Positions 12,009 to 22,323 of a DNA stretch of 64,000 bases are shown here, piece after piece (positions within the stretch are counted from its first letter, which is position 1; every line of letters begins with the position of its first letter). The DNA comes from Pogona vitticeps. Its lineage: Eukaryota > Chordata > Lepidosauria > Squamata > Agamidae. A program made the position numbers and the translations under genes. The stretch is from NCBI RefSeq assembly GCF_051106095.1, contig NC_135789.1:25603264-25667263 (forward strand), read 5' to 3'. The notes beneath the pieces are model-generated. The model did no database searches, had not been told where the DNA came from, and saw only the letters and a list, made by a program, of their open reading frames with translations.

Positions 12009-12343
12009 TGTGGGATTTTGACGTTGAAAGACAGCTTTAACCGCAGAGGAAGGAAAGCCTTAAAACCATACTTTCAACCCGACAAAAGAGGGGATGGGTG
12101 ATAACATCTCCGCAAACCGATGCTATCAGAAGCAAATTCTTGGAGAATTTGGTTCTTCCTTCTGATTGTGTGATAGAAACAAGCAAATAAACAGGAAGAA
12201 GGTGGGGGCATGCCTCAAATACCTTCAGAACATCTCTACCAGTCACGTTTGTGGCAAAGGACGACAAGCACGCTGAGCTATAAATCCCCCTCCTGCTGAT
12301 AATAACCAGTGTTAGTGCATGCGAGATTGCTATTATCCCAACA
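12009..12343 (-). mobile_element. Probable 3' LTR of Ty1/copia element
   Basis: On the - strand the LTR starts TGTTGGGATAATAGC immediately after the purine run GAGAAAAGGG, a polypurine tract in the right place. A TATA-like GATTTATAGC lies about 60 bases in. A plausible end is ATCCCACA at 12016-12009, giving TG...CA termini. The end is inferred because the second LTR is absent. Confidence 0.55.
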
Positions 12344-12880
12344 CCCTTTTCTCAAGCTCGTATGCAAGAACTCTCAAGTCCCGTCTTGCTTAGCAGGTTC
12401 TCCAAGCAATCTCTTGGAGGAGGCTGTCTCAGAACATCGGCTGCCTTCTCTGTAATGGGACAGTAGAGCGTCCGGATTGTCCCTTTTGGAGCCAGGTCAT
12501 GCACCCAACGGTACCTCAGGCCCGCGAGTTCGGTTCGTGCATTGATCTCGTTGTTCTGTGACGGCCTAAGGCAACTTCTGGTTGTCTTCCATCATCCGGA
12601 TCGGCATCTCGTCCTCCGTTCCAAAGTCTTTTAGTAGCTTCTCCAGCCGTAGCCTTTCTCTGTGTGACTCTGCAGTGCCAAGGAATTAACCCACTGCGGG
12701 ACTTGCAGCCTAGGCTCTCTGTTGCCCCGTCTGCAGCCCTACAAGCTTAGGGTTCTGCTGGTTGTCTGTCTAGCTTAAAGGCCATCGCTCCTTTCAAGAA
12801 TCTCGCTGCTCTCGTGACTGCTGCACGGCCATCCTGTGTTGGTGAACTAACTTGTCTGCTCAGGATCCCTTCAGCAGCTG
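12344..12880 (-). pseudogene. Ty1/copia pol remnant (reverse transcriptase/RNase H end)
   Basis: Read on the - strand in broken frames, the segment gives RMMEDNQ near 12590, LRYRWVHDLAPKGTIRTLYC near 12460-12520 and ADVLRQPPPRD near 12400, with a stop at 12354-12352. These parallel the copia RNase H end (MMEDNQ, IRYHWVRD, KGTI, YCPTEEMVADVLTKPLPR). Further upstream, VSSPTQDGRAAVTRAARFLKG parallels the copia segment before the YADADWAG motif. Frameshifts and stops show it is dead. A polypurine tract and LTR follow directly. Confidence 0.75.
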
Positions 12881-13014
12881 CTATGCCTGCAATTTTTCAC
12901 TAGTAGAGAAAAATCAGGATGTCTCTGAAACAGGTCCTCTGCAATCTCTCCCAATCGAGACACAGCCTTGTCATCTCGCTGCTTGGCCTGAGGCCGCCAC
13001 GCTCAAGAGTCTCC

Positions 13015-13105
13015 TTAGAATCCTACAAGAATGAAATCGGAAGGGGCCTCTAAGGCCATCCAGTCCAACCCCTTGCTCTGCGCAGGGAACCAAATCGAAG
13101 CAGAT
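13015..13105 (-). mobile_element. CR1-type LINE 3' end fragment
   Basis: GGAAGGGGCCTCTAAGGCCA followed by TCCAGTCCAACCCC is the antisense signature of amniote CR1 3' ends. It abuts the copia remnant. Confidence 0.6.
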
Positions 13106-13739
13106 CTTACGGTGCTGCGCCGGACGATAGAAGCAAAACCCTCAAAGTCTCCTCTGTACTTCTGCAAGAACCCGTTGGCTGCCTGTCTTGTCTTGTGGCT
13201 CCCCACTTCTCCCTCTGCGCCCTGCTTCCCTTTGAAGACCCGCTTCCACCCGACGGCTTCCTTGCCTGGCGGTAGTTTAGTCAGAGGCCACCTCTCATCC
13301 TTGTGCAGTGCTTTGAGCCGGTTTTAATAAAAAAGAAAGAGAGGAGGGTTCTGCGTTTTAAAAGGAAAACAAAGTGAAAAGCTCATTTTCAGAAAAGGGG
13401 ATCATTAAGTTGGCCTTTCCGAGATGTGCAGATTTTTTTTTTAAACTTCATTACTGCTGGGTGGAGTGCCCAAGCCACAGGCATGCTGCTGGAGAAACCA
13501 CCCCAGGCGCATCTGCGTGTCACGCTTGTCAACAGTGAGTTGAATCAGGACAGTAGAAGGATTTTTGGCTTGATCCGCTTGGATCCGTTTCAAGCCTAGG
13601 GATCTAGTGTGAGTCCAAAGTCTGTGGAGGAAAAACGGAAAAGGGAAAGCGTCTCTGCTTCTTTCAACGCATGAGTGGTGGAAGAAGCTTCCACCTGACA
13701 GGGAGTGCCATGCAGGCTGGCTTTTCCTCTGGGTGAACA

Positions 13740-13815
13740 AAGCCCTAGAACTGTAGAGGTGGACGGAACCCCTGGGGGTCATCTAGTCTAACCCCCGGGG
13801 AAGTGCAGGAAATCC
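13740..13815 (-). mobile_element. CR1-like tail fragment
   Basis: GTAGAGGTGGACGGAACCCC followed by GGGGGTCATCTAGTCTAACC is a second antisense CR1-type tail, short and diverged. Confidence 0.5.
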
Positions 13816-13929
13816 ATAACCGGGTAGGACAGCAGCCTCGGAAACCTCACCTCACTTTGTCTAAGGGCAGGGTGAAGAACGCCACCTCTTCCTTCTGCTC
13901 AGGAAAACCTGAGATTGGACATCGGAAGT

Positions 13930-14295
13930 GTAGATCGGAAAGGGTGGAAGGGTTGTCCTATGTGGTCAGATGGCCTCTGACCTCTGGCCACCCTGTGATT
14001 TCGTAACCTCCACGAGGTCCGATGGTTAACCGTCTTGCTCAGCTCCTGCAGAATCAAGGCTGTGGCTTCCTTCATTGAGTCAATCCCTCTCATGTCTACT
14101 CTTCCCCCCTTTTTCCCCTTCCTTTTCCAGTGTGTCTTGTCCTCTCGTGATGTGTCTGAAGCCTGATAGTCCTCAGGTTAGTCATGCTTTGCCTCTAGGG
14201 AAAGTTCAGCCTTGCTTTGATCAAAACCTCATTTGTTAGGCTTCTTGGGTGGTCTGGCGCTACCCATTTACGCTCTCCTCCAGCACCATATTGTT
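13930..14295 (-). pseudogene. RTE/BovB-type LINE ORF fragment
   Basis: On the - strand the broken frame gives RHITRGQDTLEK, then MRGIDSMKEATALILQELSK and HRTSWR. This parallels the 3' end of reverse-transcriptase ORFs of squamate RTE/BovB-type LINEs (HIMRRQDSLEK ... RWIDSIKEATSLSLQELSR). Several stops interrupt it. The LINE fragment at 35300-35720 carries the same region. Confidence 0.6.
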
Positions 14296-15111
14296 CAACT
14301 TAAAAGCTTCACAAAGATCTTTGTTGAGTTGTTCCCCGCCCCCCCCCCCCGCCGCTACTGATAAACTCCATCACTATTTACTAAACCTACCGTTCAGCTT
14401 AGATAAAGCGATTAACGAAATCCTCTAAAAAGGCTGCCCATCATTTCCTGGTGGTGGTGGACCATCATGTCACCCTCTACGCCAGGTTCAAGGAGTCCGA
14501 CCCAGCCGTGAGAATGACCCTGGGGGATCCTTGGGGGGGGGGGCTGCAAGATTGGCCACTGGCAGCTGGTGGTCCCAGTGGAGGGGGGGACTTCGCCCCA
14601 AATTTTGCCCACCCGTTGATCACTTTGGAACCCCACTTGGGTTGCAACAGGAGCAGAAATTTTTAATCTGTCTGCAAACTTTAAATGAATCCGTCCTCTG
14701 TCGGTGAAGCTGTTTTTAAATGCTGACAACTGGCTTTGCTGTTTCTCGACGGCCGGACGGATTTTCCCCAGGCGGGGGACCGAGCAACTTTCCGGACCTG
14801 GACAGAATGAGTCAAGCCGGAGGAGGAAGCCGGAGCATCACAGGCTCCGGATCCTGTCCTGCCCTGCTCACGAGGAAGCCCTTCTGCCCAAGAGGTTCCT
14901 CTCCAGCTCTGGCAGAGGCTGATGCAACGGGTGACACAGATAAACAGCCACCACCCTCTGTGGTTCTAATTCCCAGACGAGGATCTGGGTCAGCTGAAGC
15001 TGAGAGTGGGCTAAAAGCCGGGGGGGGGCACCCAGGAAAGGAAAGCGAGGCCCTGCAGAGAGAGAGAGAGAGAGAGTTTGGCCAAAGAGGGATTCCTTTT
15101 CTTATTTGATT

Positions 15112-15290
15112 CAACCACGTCCTTTTCGCACAACAGCCCTATCAGGCGGGAACTGTGTTTCGGACCCCCAGAGGACTCCTTGAGGTTTTGCAGATGAATA
15201 GGGATTTGAACCCGAGCCTCTTTTGAGTCCCGATCCACCACCACTCTTAGCCACTGGATTCCACTCAGGCTCGTCTCCATCCATAGAAGA
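15112..15290 (-). mobile_element. tRNA-derived SINE, antisense
   Basis: On the - strand, TGGCTAAGAGTGG (box A-like) is followed by GGTTCAAATCCC (box B), then by a body ending in a GGGCTGTTGTGCGAAAAGG-type segment. This is a tRNA head on a SINE rather than a functional tRNA gene, since no cloverleaf can be closed. Confidence 0.6.
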
Positions 15291-15914
15291 ACGCCGGGGT
15301 TGGGGAGGGGGCTGAGACCGGATGCCCAAGGCGTTTTGCCACCTGAGGCAAAGAACAAGGGACTGCCCCATTTTTGCATCACTTACGCCAAGCCAGAAGA
15401 GCCACTTAGGGGGCTCAGGGAAGACCCTGATGGCCTCACGCTAGAAAACAGAAAAATGTTATTCTCAGCAATGCGATGAGGCTTTCGAAGGCCTGGCGAT
15501 GCAGCTGAAGCTCTTTGGCCACGGCAGAAAAGCCGCCTCCCGGGGGTGCTGCTGCACGACGCTCCCCGTGGACAGCTCTCCACTGCTGGTGGCCGTGCAA
15601 CTGGGAAACGCTGGTCTCTTCTCTGGGACGCCAGGGGAGGACTGCAAGGGGGTTCTTTCTCCAAGGGGTCCCAGGGCAGCTCTCCTGCTGGCTGAGCCCA
15701 CCTCGGCCAAGCTTGTGACAAAGGAGGAAGAGAAAAAATCACATTGGAAACATGTTCTGAGACCAAAGAAAGAAAGAATGTTAAGTCTTCCTTACGAAGC
15801 ACCTGGAGCTGTCACTGTGCATAAAGCATCACCCGGCAGCCAATACCTGTCTCCCTCTGACTCAGAGGGGAGGAGTAGGATAAAAGGATGCCTAAGAGTC
15901 TCAATCCGCTTGTT

Positions 15915-16135
15915 AGTTAGGCATCCTTCAGTCTTGAAAGACTATGGTGTCGTGCTCTGTATGGAGGACTTGGAACAGCGTCTAGTGTGGCTGAAGAGGC
16001 CAATTCGAGAGTGGCAATCTCTTCCACACTGAAGACAAATCCAGTCTGTCCCCTGTCCAGCTCCCTGGTTTTGCTGCTTTAGGTACGGGGAAAATACACT
16101 CAGGCTTCGCTTTCCTTTTACTAACTAACCCTGTT
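15915..16135. mobile_element. Interspersed repeat fragment, unclassified
   Basis: GGCATCCTTCAGTCTTGAAAGACTATGG followed by AACAGCGTCTAGTGTGGCTG is a sequence I recognise as a dispersed squamate repeat, probably antisense to a LINE. I cannot name the family. Confidence 0.45.
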
Positions 16136-16782
16136 TCAGATGACTTGCTCCCTGGCATGGTGGTTCTGTTCCTCAGGTGGTGTTCTCCTCAGGGGAAGAA
16201 GGGTGGGTTGGTTTTAGAGGAGGAAGGCAAGCTAAGGGGCTGCAGCTGCTCGCTGTGAGGAGGGAGAGGGTGGGATTGTGCCCAAGCCTCCCACTCAGAC
16301 CCTGGGGGTGCATTGACTCAACCGATGTGTGTTGCCTAAAGCAGGGGTGCCCCTTAAACTTGGCATCCGGTTAGTTGAAATAGTTGGCCTCAGTCTCCCG
16401 GAGGGCCCCAGGCCGGATTCCCGTGTTGTGCTCCGAGCGAGTGACCTCAGTTCTCACATGCTCTTCCTTCTGCTGACTGGAGGTATCTAGTGTTGGAAAC
16501 TTCTTGATTCAGAAGAGAGAAAAGAGGAATTTGCAGCACAAATCGGAAGAGGAAGGATGTGAGACAATCTTGTCCTTTCACTCTTTCCTCCTTCGCCCGC
16601 TTCCCATTTCCCTCCCTTTGAGGAGGGAAGCCCAGCGACCAGCGGTCTCTATGTAAACTCTGCTTTCATCTCTGGATGCATGAGCAGAACCCCCATGTGG
16701 GAAGTCAGGGGTGACCCCAAGCAGGCGATATCTTCATGACCCCCAGGGTCAGCTACAGCCAGCGGAGAAAACCAAAGAAATA

Positions 16783-17209
16783 CAGTGGTGCCTCGCTAAA
16801 CAGTTACCCCGCATGACAGCTTTTTCGCTAGACATTGCCTTTTTGCGATTGCTATATCAATTCGCAAAACAGTGATTCCTATGGGGGAATTTCGCTGGGC
16901 AGTGTTTGGTCCCTGCTTCACAAACCGGTTTTCGCTAGACTACGATTTTGACAGCTCCCTCCGCGCTCGCAAAACAGGTGTTTTCAGGACCTAAGCTTCG
17001 CAAGACAGTGATTTAAACAGCTGATTGGCGATTCGCAAAGCGGCTTTCCTATGGCCGATCTTCGCTAGACAACGACGATTCTTCCCCATTGGGATGCATT
17101 AAACAGGTTTCAATGCATTCCAATGGGGAAATGCTTTTCGCTAGACAATGATTTAGCTAAACATCGATTTCAGTGGAATGGATTATCATCGTCTAGCGAG
17201 GCACCACTG
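16783..17209. mobile_element. MITE family A, copy 2 (long form)
   Basis: The element is flanked by TA on both sides and has the TIR CAGTGGTGCCTCGCT. Its first 150 bases match copy 1 closely, including CCCGCATGACA and CTATGGGGGAATTTCGCTGG. An extra interior of about 180 bases with CGCAAAACAGG and ACAACGACGATT units is absent from copy 1, so copy 1 looks like an internal-deletion derivative. Confidence 0.9.
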
Positions 17210-18860
17210 TAAACCATACTCCTGCTCTCCCCGACACCCCCCCACCAGTCAGATACCTTGGCTGTGAATCATCAGGAGGTCTTAGGGCCTCTCCTTGACC
17301 ATTGGGTGTACCCAACTCCCAGTGTTCTTGGTGTGCAGGGCATCAGGTGGCATGCACGCACACCCTGTCGGCCCCTGCAGGACCCCTTTCTAGGAACCGC
17401 CTGCCCCTCTGAACCCCATCTCCTTCTGGGCCCTGGGGAGGTCTTCCCCTGTGAAGACCCCAAAGCTTTCTTAGCTCCCCACCTTGGCCATCAGACGCAT
17501 GACTCTGCATAGTTTCCTTCTGGAAGTGATGCCTATGGGGGGAGGAGAGGAGTGTTCAGAACAACTGGCTTAGTTGGGGGGGGAGAAGGAAAAGGAGGAG
17601 GATCAGAGGGAGGGAATCTTCACCTCCCCACCGATAAAGCCCTCTTCGGTCTCCCCAATCCGGTGTGTCACGGAACAGCCAGGCGGCGCGCCAGACTTAA
17701 CTGAGAAGGGGGACAGAGAGGGAAATTCCGATTGGGTCATAACTGTTTCTTTGTAATCCGAGGCGCCCGATTAAAAGTCTTAGAAAAACAGAGGGTGGAA
17801 GGGAGACAGACAGCTCACATTTCACTTCGAACGGTTTGGGGGAAAGTTCTTACGCAAACCCACGTCGTTGCCCCTTTCTTTAGAAGAGTCAATTAATCCT
17901 CAGCATAAGGAGAAAAAACTGCACGTTAATAAACTACATACCGCCTGGTGATGATTTTTCATGATGTGTGGTCCAGAGGGAGGCGGCGTCTTTCCCGCTG
18001 CAGATGACTTGTTGGCTGGAGGCCCTCGGAGCCCGTGTTGAATTCCCAGCTGGGGGTGGAGGTGGCACAGATCCTGCCCCCTTGCCATCTGTGCGGGCAG
18101 AGAAGCCGCCCCAGAGAATATCGGAGACCCTTCTTGCAAAGAAAGAAGGTCGCCAAGTGGCCATAACATGGGGCTTCGTAAATCTGGGCATCATTGACTG
18201 AGCCAACAACGTGTCTTTAAAACCAACCTTTTGCACTAACAGCAAATGGGAACGGAAGAGTTTCAGCGATCAATAAGTAGAAAGGAAATTGGACAGCTGA
18301 AATGTTACAACCCAGGCGCGCTTTTGGTTTCTCCAGGATAGTATAGAGAGAGCCTCCTTGGGAGTAGGGGGTCTCCTTGAGAGAAGCCTCTTCCCCCCAG
18401 GAAGACACAAGGGCCAAATCCTGCAGCTGAGTTCTTCGCCCTCATGCCGAGCACCTACAGCTGTGTCCCAGCCGAGGGCTCCAGTTGCATAGATATAAGG
18501 AAGGCAGTCCTGGAGGCTCACGGGGGTGACCGTCTGTGTTCATTCCTGGTCCTGAGCTCCCATCCTGGGTGCCTGGAACCCACCTTCAGATCCCTGGACT
18601 GCTAGACCCTGTTTTTGGACCTTCCTTGAGCCTGGAGTTTGACTCACTTCTGGTCTGTGGCTTCTGACCTCCCTGCTCTGGTGGCTCGGCTTGGTGAGAC
18701 CTCCCATAGCTACTCCCTCTGCCTTGACTTTGCCCCGGTCCGAGGCTTCCCTGGCCGGGAGCCTTGGCTGCTTTCCTCCCAGCACAGAATAGGACAAGGT
18801 GGGCTTTGTTGAAAGGGGGGTGGTTTTTGACCCTGCCAGGAAGGGCAGGGCAAGGGGCTA

Positions 18861-19460
18861 TTGAACATGCACAGAGTGCAATTTGCTGTTGCATCCACGG
18901 TAGTAAACATTATAGAAATGTTGTGGAGCCTACAATCTCTGTCTAAATGTCTCTGTGCTAGTAGAGAAATAATATTTAGAATTGCATACGGTCTACCAAA
19001 ACTAAACTACTGCTGGGGGATTTTTTTGGAAGGTAGGAGGACTATGACTTGTTCCAAGATCATAATAGACGAGACCGCATGGGTCAATGAGGTCAGAATA
19101 AACAGAACATGAAAAGGGGGGGGGGTGATAGGATGGGATACAGAACTTTGAGAAAGGACACCTGAATGAACTAAGATATGCATAAACGAAGGAGGAGGCG
19201 GTTGGGTAAATGTTAAAGAGCAGCACCAGAAAAGAATAGCATAACAGCATCATGTATATTCAAGCATTTGGCAAGAATAACATCATATGTATTCGAGCTT
19301 TGGTCGTCTTCCCAGAATTTACGAAGTTGTCATCTAATGTTAATAGGCCCAACAAATGAAAACCAGATTTGTCTGGACAAGTGTCTAACAATTGTCTGGA
19401 GCCGAAATCCTGTAGAAGATGAAGGCAGCGGGGAAGTTGGAGAGAATTGCGATTGTGGTT
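18861..19460. mobile_element. Possible LINE-derived AT-rich segment
   Basis: The composition shifts to AT-rich against GC-richer flanks, with motifs resembling a decayed LINE 3' region. No intact reading frame is present. The call rests on composition and weak resemblance only. Confidence 0.25.
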
Positions 19461-19754
19461 TGAGCGATATCTTTCTCTCCCTTTTCTCAAGCAAAGCAGA
19501 CCTGCCAGAGGGCATTTTTGCGACACCGTGGTTGTCTTTGAATGGCTGCATGGCCTGCGGTCGTTTGAAAGGTTGTGGGTCCAATTCAGAGGGGCAGTGG
19601 TCTAGAAATAAATGGGCAAAGCTGGTCACAACCAGCCCCCCCCCCCATACTTGGGTTGTAGGTGTGGAAAGAAAGGAGCCTGTGGCCACCCAGCGCTGAG
19701 ACTTCCCCACTGCTGTGGGTCTCGCAACGGCCTTGTGGGGGAGAGATGTTCAGC

Positions 19755-19865
19755 AGGACTGCTCAGAGGTTGAGTCTCTGGCTGTCTATGCGTAGGTTGG
19801 GGAGTTCAATTCCCCCCCGGGCCTCCTTGACCGGGGCTCGCCTAGAGGATGCTGAGGGTCCCGGC
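19755..19865 (+). mobile_element. SINE head fragment
   Basis: TTGAGTCTCTGGCTGTCTATG followed by GGGGAGTTCAATTCCCCCC and CCTCCTTGACCGGGGCTCG matches the head of the SINE at 29935-30066, including the box B-like GTTCAATTCC. Confidence 0.55.
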
Positions 19866-21001
19866 TCTGCAGTGCAAAAATCATTACCGTTCATGAATCC
19901 GCCAGCTGGCCTGTTTTTCACTGGGCCGGCATGCAGGGAAAGTTTGGTTTTGAGTCACCGCTGGAACATTTCCCTCTGACAAAGCATCACTCGTTTTTTT
20001 TCACTTCTCTTGCTTTCTGCTTCTCGCTCTTGGGAGGGAGGGACCAAAGTTACAGGAATCTGAAAGTCTGGCCGGCCAGCCGGAAGGAAAGAAGCAGCTG
20101 CTCAACCCCGGAGCTGATCCTGGCCCCCCAACTCCACCCCAGCTGGAGAGATAACAAGGAGCCTTTGGCAACTTTTCGGGGCTGGCTGGAACTTCCCACA
20201 GCGCTGTGGAGCAGTCAGGGGCTCTCCAGACCCACAAAGAGAAGGGGGTGGGTGGGGGTGACCGGTTAATTCTAAAGAAGGGGGGGTTGAGAGATGTGGG
20301 TGCCGTGTCCAGACGGCGAAGCTGCCTCCCCCAACCCAGAAGCCTCCAGGCCCACTCTCTGCTGATGGAGAAAATGAGTAAATGCCTCCTGGCAGCCGGT
20401 CTCCTCAGTAGCCATTCAGCCTCTGTGTAAACATAACACACACACATCCCGCAGTAACGGAGGGGCCAGAATGGCAACCTCTTCTTCTGTCAGACAAAGC
20501 TCTGGCTAGCATCCCGTTGTTGGCTGTACCTTTCTTAGAAGTCGGAGTTAGTGTCCAGGAACTGCAGCTGGATGTGGGGCTCCCGCTTTGGCCAGAATCG
20601 AACCCTGCCAGGCCCTTCCTTCTTGCAGTCCGAACTATATACCCTTGTTGATGCCTCCCTGGACCCTCTTTAGCCACCCTGTCCTACAGCTGGCGGACGC
20701 TTTACCTGGTGCTTCCTGAGTCCCTTAGATTTCTTTGTACACCCTGTGGTCAAGCTGGGGGGGGGGAATCAACTGTGTTGTTTTTGCATAACTTGAGTTC
20801 TCCTCCTGAATTGCAGATCTTTGCACATGCCTGCCCGGTGCTGTTGTTTGTTTCGGTATCACGGCCCTGCCAAAATGGCCTTGAACCCTGTTTCTCTCTT
20901 CTATGGGGCCCCGACTTGTCCCCATTGGGGCAGGGGGTCGGGGGCTGCTTGCAAACTGGGTGAGTCTCCCTTCAGGCTTAGCCATCGGCTTTGTAAAGCA
21001 G

Positions 21002-21009
<8 letters not shown>

Positions 21010-21059
<50 letters not shown>
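21010..21059. repeat. (TG)n microsatellite
   Basis: About 25 uninterrupted TG dinucleotides. Confidence 0.95.
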
Positions 21060-21061
<2 letters not shown>

Positions 21062-21154
21062 GTGTGCCACGGGGGGGAGGAGCATGGGGTTGGTGTGTCT
21101 TTGCTTGTATTTGGGCTTCACTGGATTTCTCCCCCCCCCTTAAATTGATCAACC

Positions 21155-21290
21155 AGCTTTGGGTAGCTCAGTGAATTTAGCACCTGGCTGCAGTGCGGAG
21201 CCAGAAGTTGACAGTTTGATTCCCCCATGGTGCCTCCGGGGGGGGGGGGAGCCAGCCAGGGTGGCCTTGGGCAAGCTGCACAGTCCCAAA
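21155..21290 (+). mobile_element. tRNA-derived SINE head
   Basis: GGGTAGCTCAGTGAATTTAG (box A-like) and GACAGTTTGATTCCCCCATG (box B-like) are followed by GGTGCCTCC. It shares the GGAGCCAGAAGTT core with the SINE at 29935. It shows a tRNA-like head but no mature tRNA fold. Confidence 0.65.
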
Positions 21291-21514
21291 AGAAGGAAAT
21301 GTCAAATTCTCTATCTAGAAAACTCTGGAAAGGGTTAACACAAACCGGAATCGGTTGTTATATCTGGATAGTTTTCTTGGCCCCCTTTCAACTGCTCTGC
21401 AGAAATCCTGCCCCCCTCCTGGGTTGAAGCTCCCCCCCCCAACTCATATCCTTTTGGGAATTGCCAGAGAAGAAGAGGACTCAACAGGAGGCAAAACTGA
21501 AACGAAACGTTTTC

Positions 21515-21520
21515 TTTATT
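21515..21520 (-). terminator. Candidate poly(A) signal for chemokine gene 2
   Basis: AATAAA on the - strand lies about 800 bases past the stop. An alternative ATTAAA lies nearer, at 21866-21871. Which is used cannot be told from sequence. Confidence 0.4.
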
Positions 21521-21718
21521 ATTATTGTTTTTAAAGTCAACAAGATAAACGAGGCGGGCCTGACCTGCGGACCTGCCTGGATAAATAGTGAGCGCAGCTG
21601 AATATTGCACAAGAAAAGATAAATAGTTAAATAGAAATACAAAACGCTTAAGTTATAAAGCCCTGTGGTCTTTTTTTCCCCCCCTTCATGCCATGAGGAT
21701 GGAGAAAAGCCAGGGACT

Positions 21719-21740
21719 GAAATAAATAAATAAATAAATG
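21719..21740 (-). promoter_or_regulatory. Overlapping AUUUA cluster in 3' UTR of chemokine gene 2
   Basis: The - strand carries about five overlapping ATTTA pentamers, the form of a class II AU-rich mRNA-decay element. It could also be a plain (AAAT)n microsatellite. Its function depends on the distal poly(A) site being used. Confidence 0.4.
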
Positions 21741-21874
21741 TGGACAAGCAAGCACAGACCAGGAGGACCGGGCTCAGAAAAGGTGCCAGAAAACGACATG
21801 ATTGTCACTGAGCACCTTTGGGAAAGGGCTCTCCAGACCTTAAGGAAACGGCTTCAGGACCATTTTTTAATCTA

Positions 21875-22037
21875 CCATATTTTTCGCAGCATAAGACGCA
21901 CCTTTTCCCCACAAAACGGGGGGGGGAGTCTGTGCGTCCTATGGAGCGAAGAAAACAGATTATATTTTCCTGTTTTCTTCTCCTTAAAAATTGGTGCGTC
22001 TTATGGAAAGGTACGTCTTATGGAGCGAAAAATACGG
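21875..22037. mobile_element. MITE family B (TA-flanked, about 163 bp)
   Basis: The element begins CCATATTTTTCGC and ends GCGAAAAATACGG, with TA on both sides. Inside, CATAAGACGCAC is mirrored by GTGCGTCTTATGG. It lies inside the probable 3' UTR of chemokine gene 2. Confidence 0.85.
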
Positions 22038-22323
22038 TATATAGGAAGCGGCCATCCTGACTCCTGCCCTGTCTCTCCAGCATCCAGGAGTCGGAATGAC
22101 TTCTCCGACTCTTGCCTGGAGAGATCCCATCCTCCAGCCCTGCCTGGATGCTTCAGATGGCTTCGTGCTAGGTTGTGGTTGGCTTCTTCAGCCCCACGGG
22201 TCCCAGGAATTGGGGGCTGGTGGGCATGAGAGGGCGGCTGTGGTTGATCCGTGGTGGTCTGGCTGAGGTCTGGAGGCTCCCTCTGGGCTGCTGATGTTGG
22301 AGAGACGGAAGAGGGTTGGCAGC

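Larger units (their letters stand above)
10740..21480. other. Intergenic interval between chemokine genes 1 and 2
   Basis: I find no exon with chemokine or other recognisable coding content here. The interval holds a Ty1/copia 3' end (12009-12880), CR1 scraps, an RTE-type LINE piece (13930-14295), SINEs, a long MITE (16783-17209) and microsatellites. The parts between these elements look unremarkable. Confidence 0.6.
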
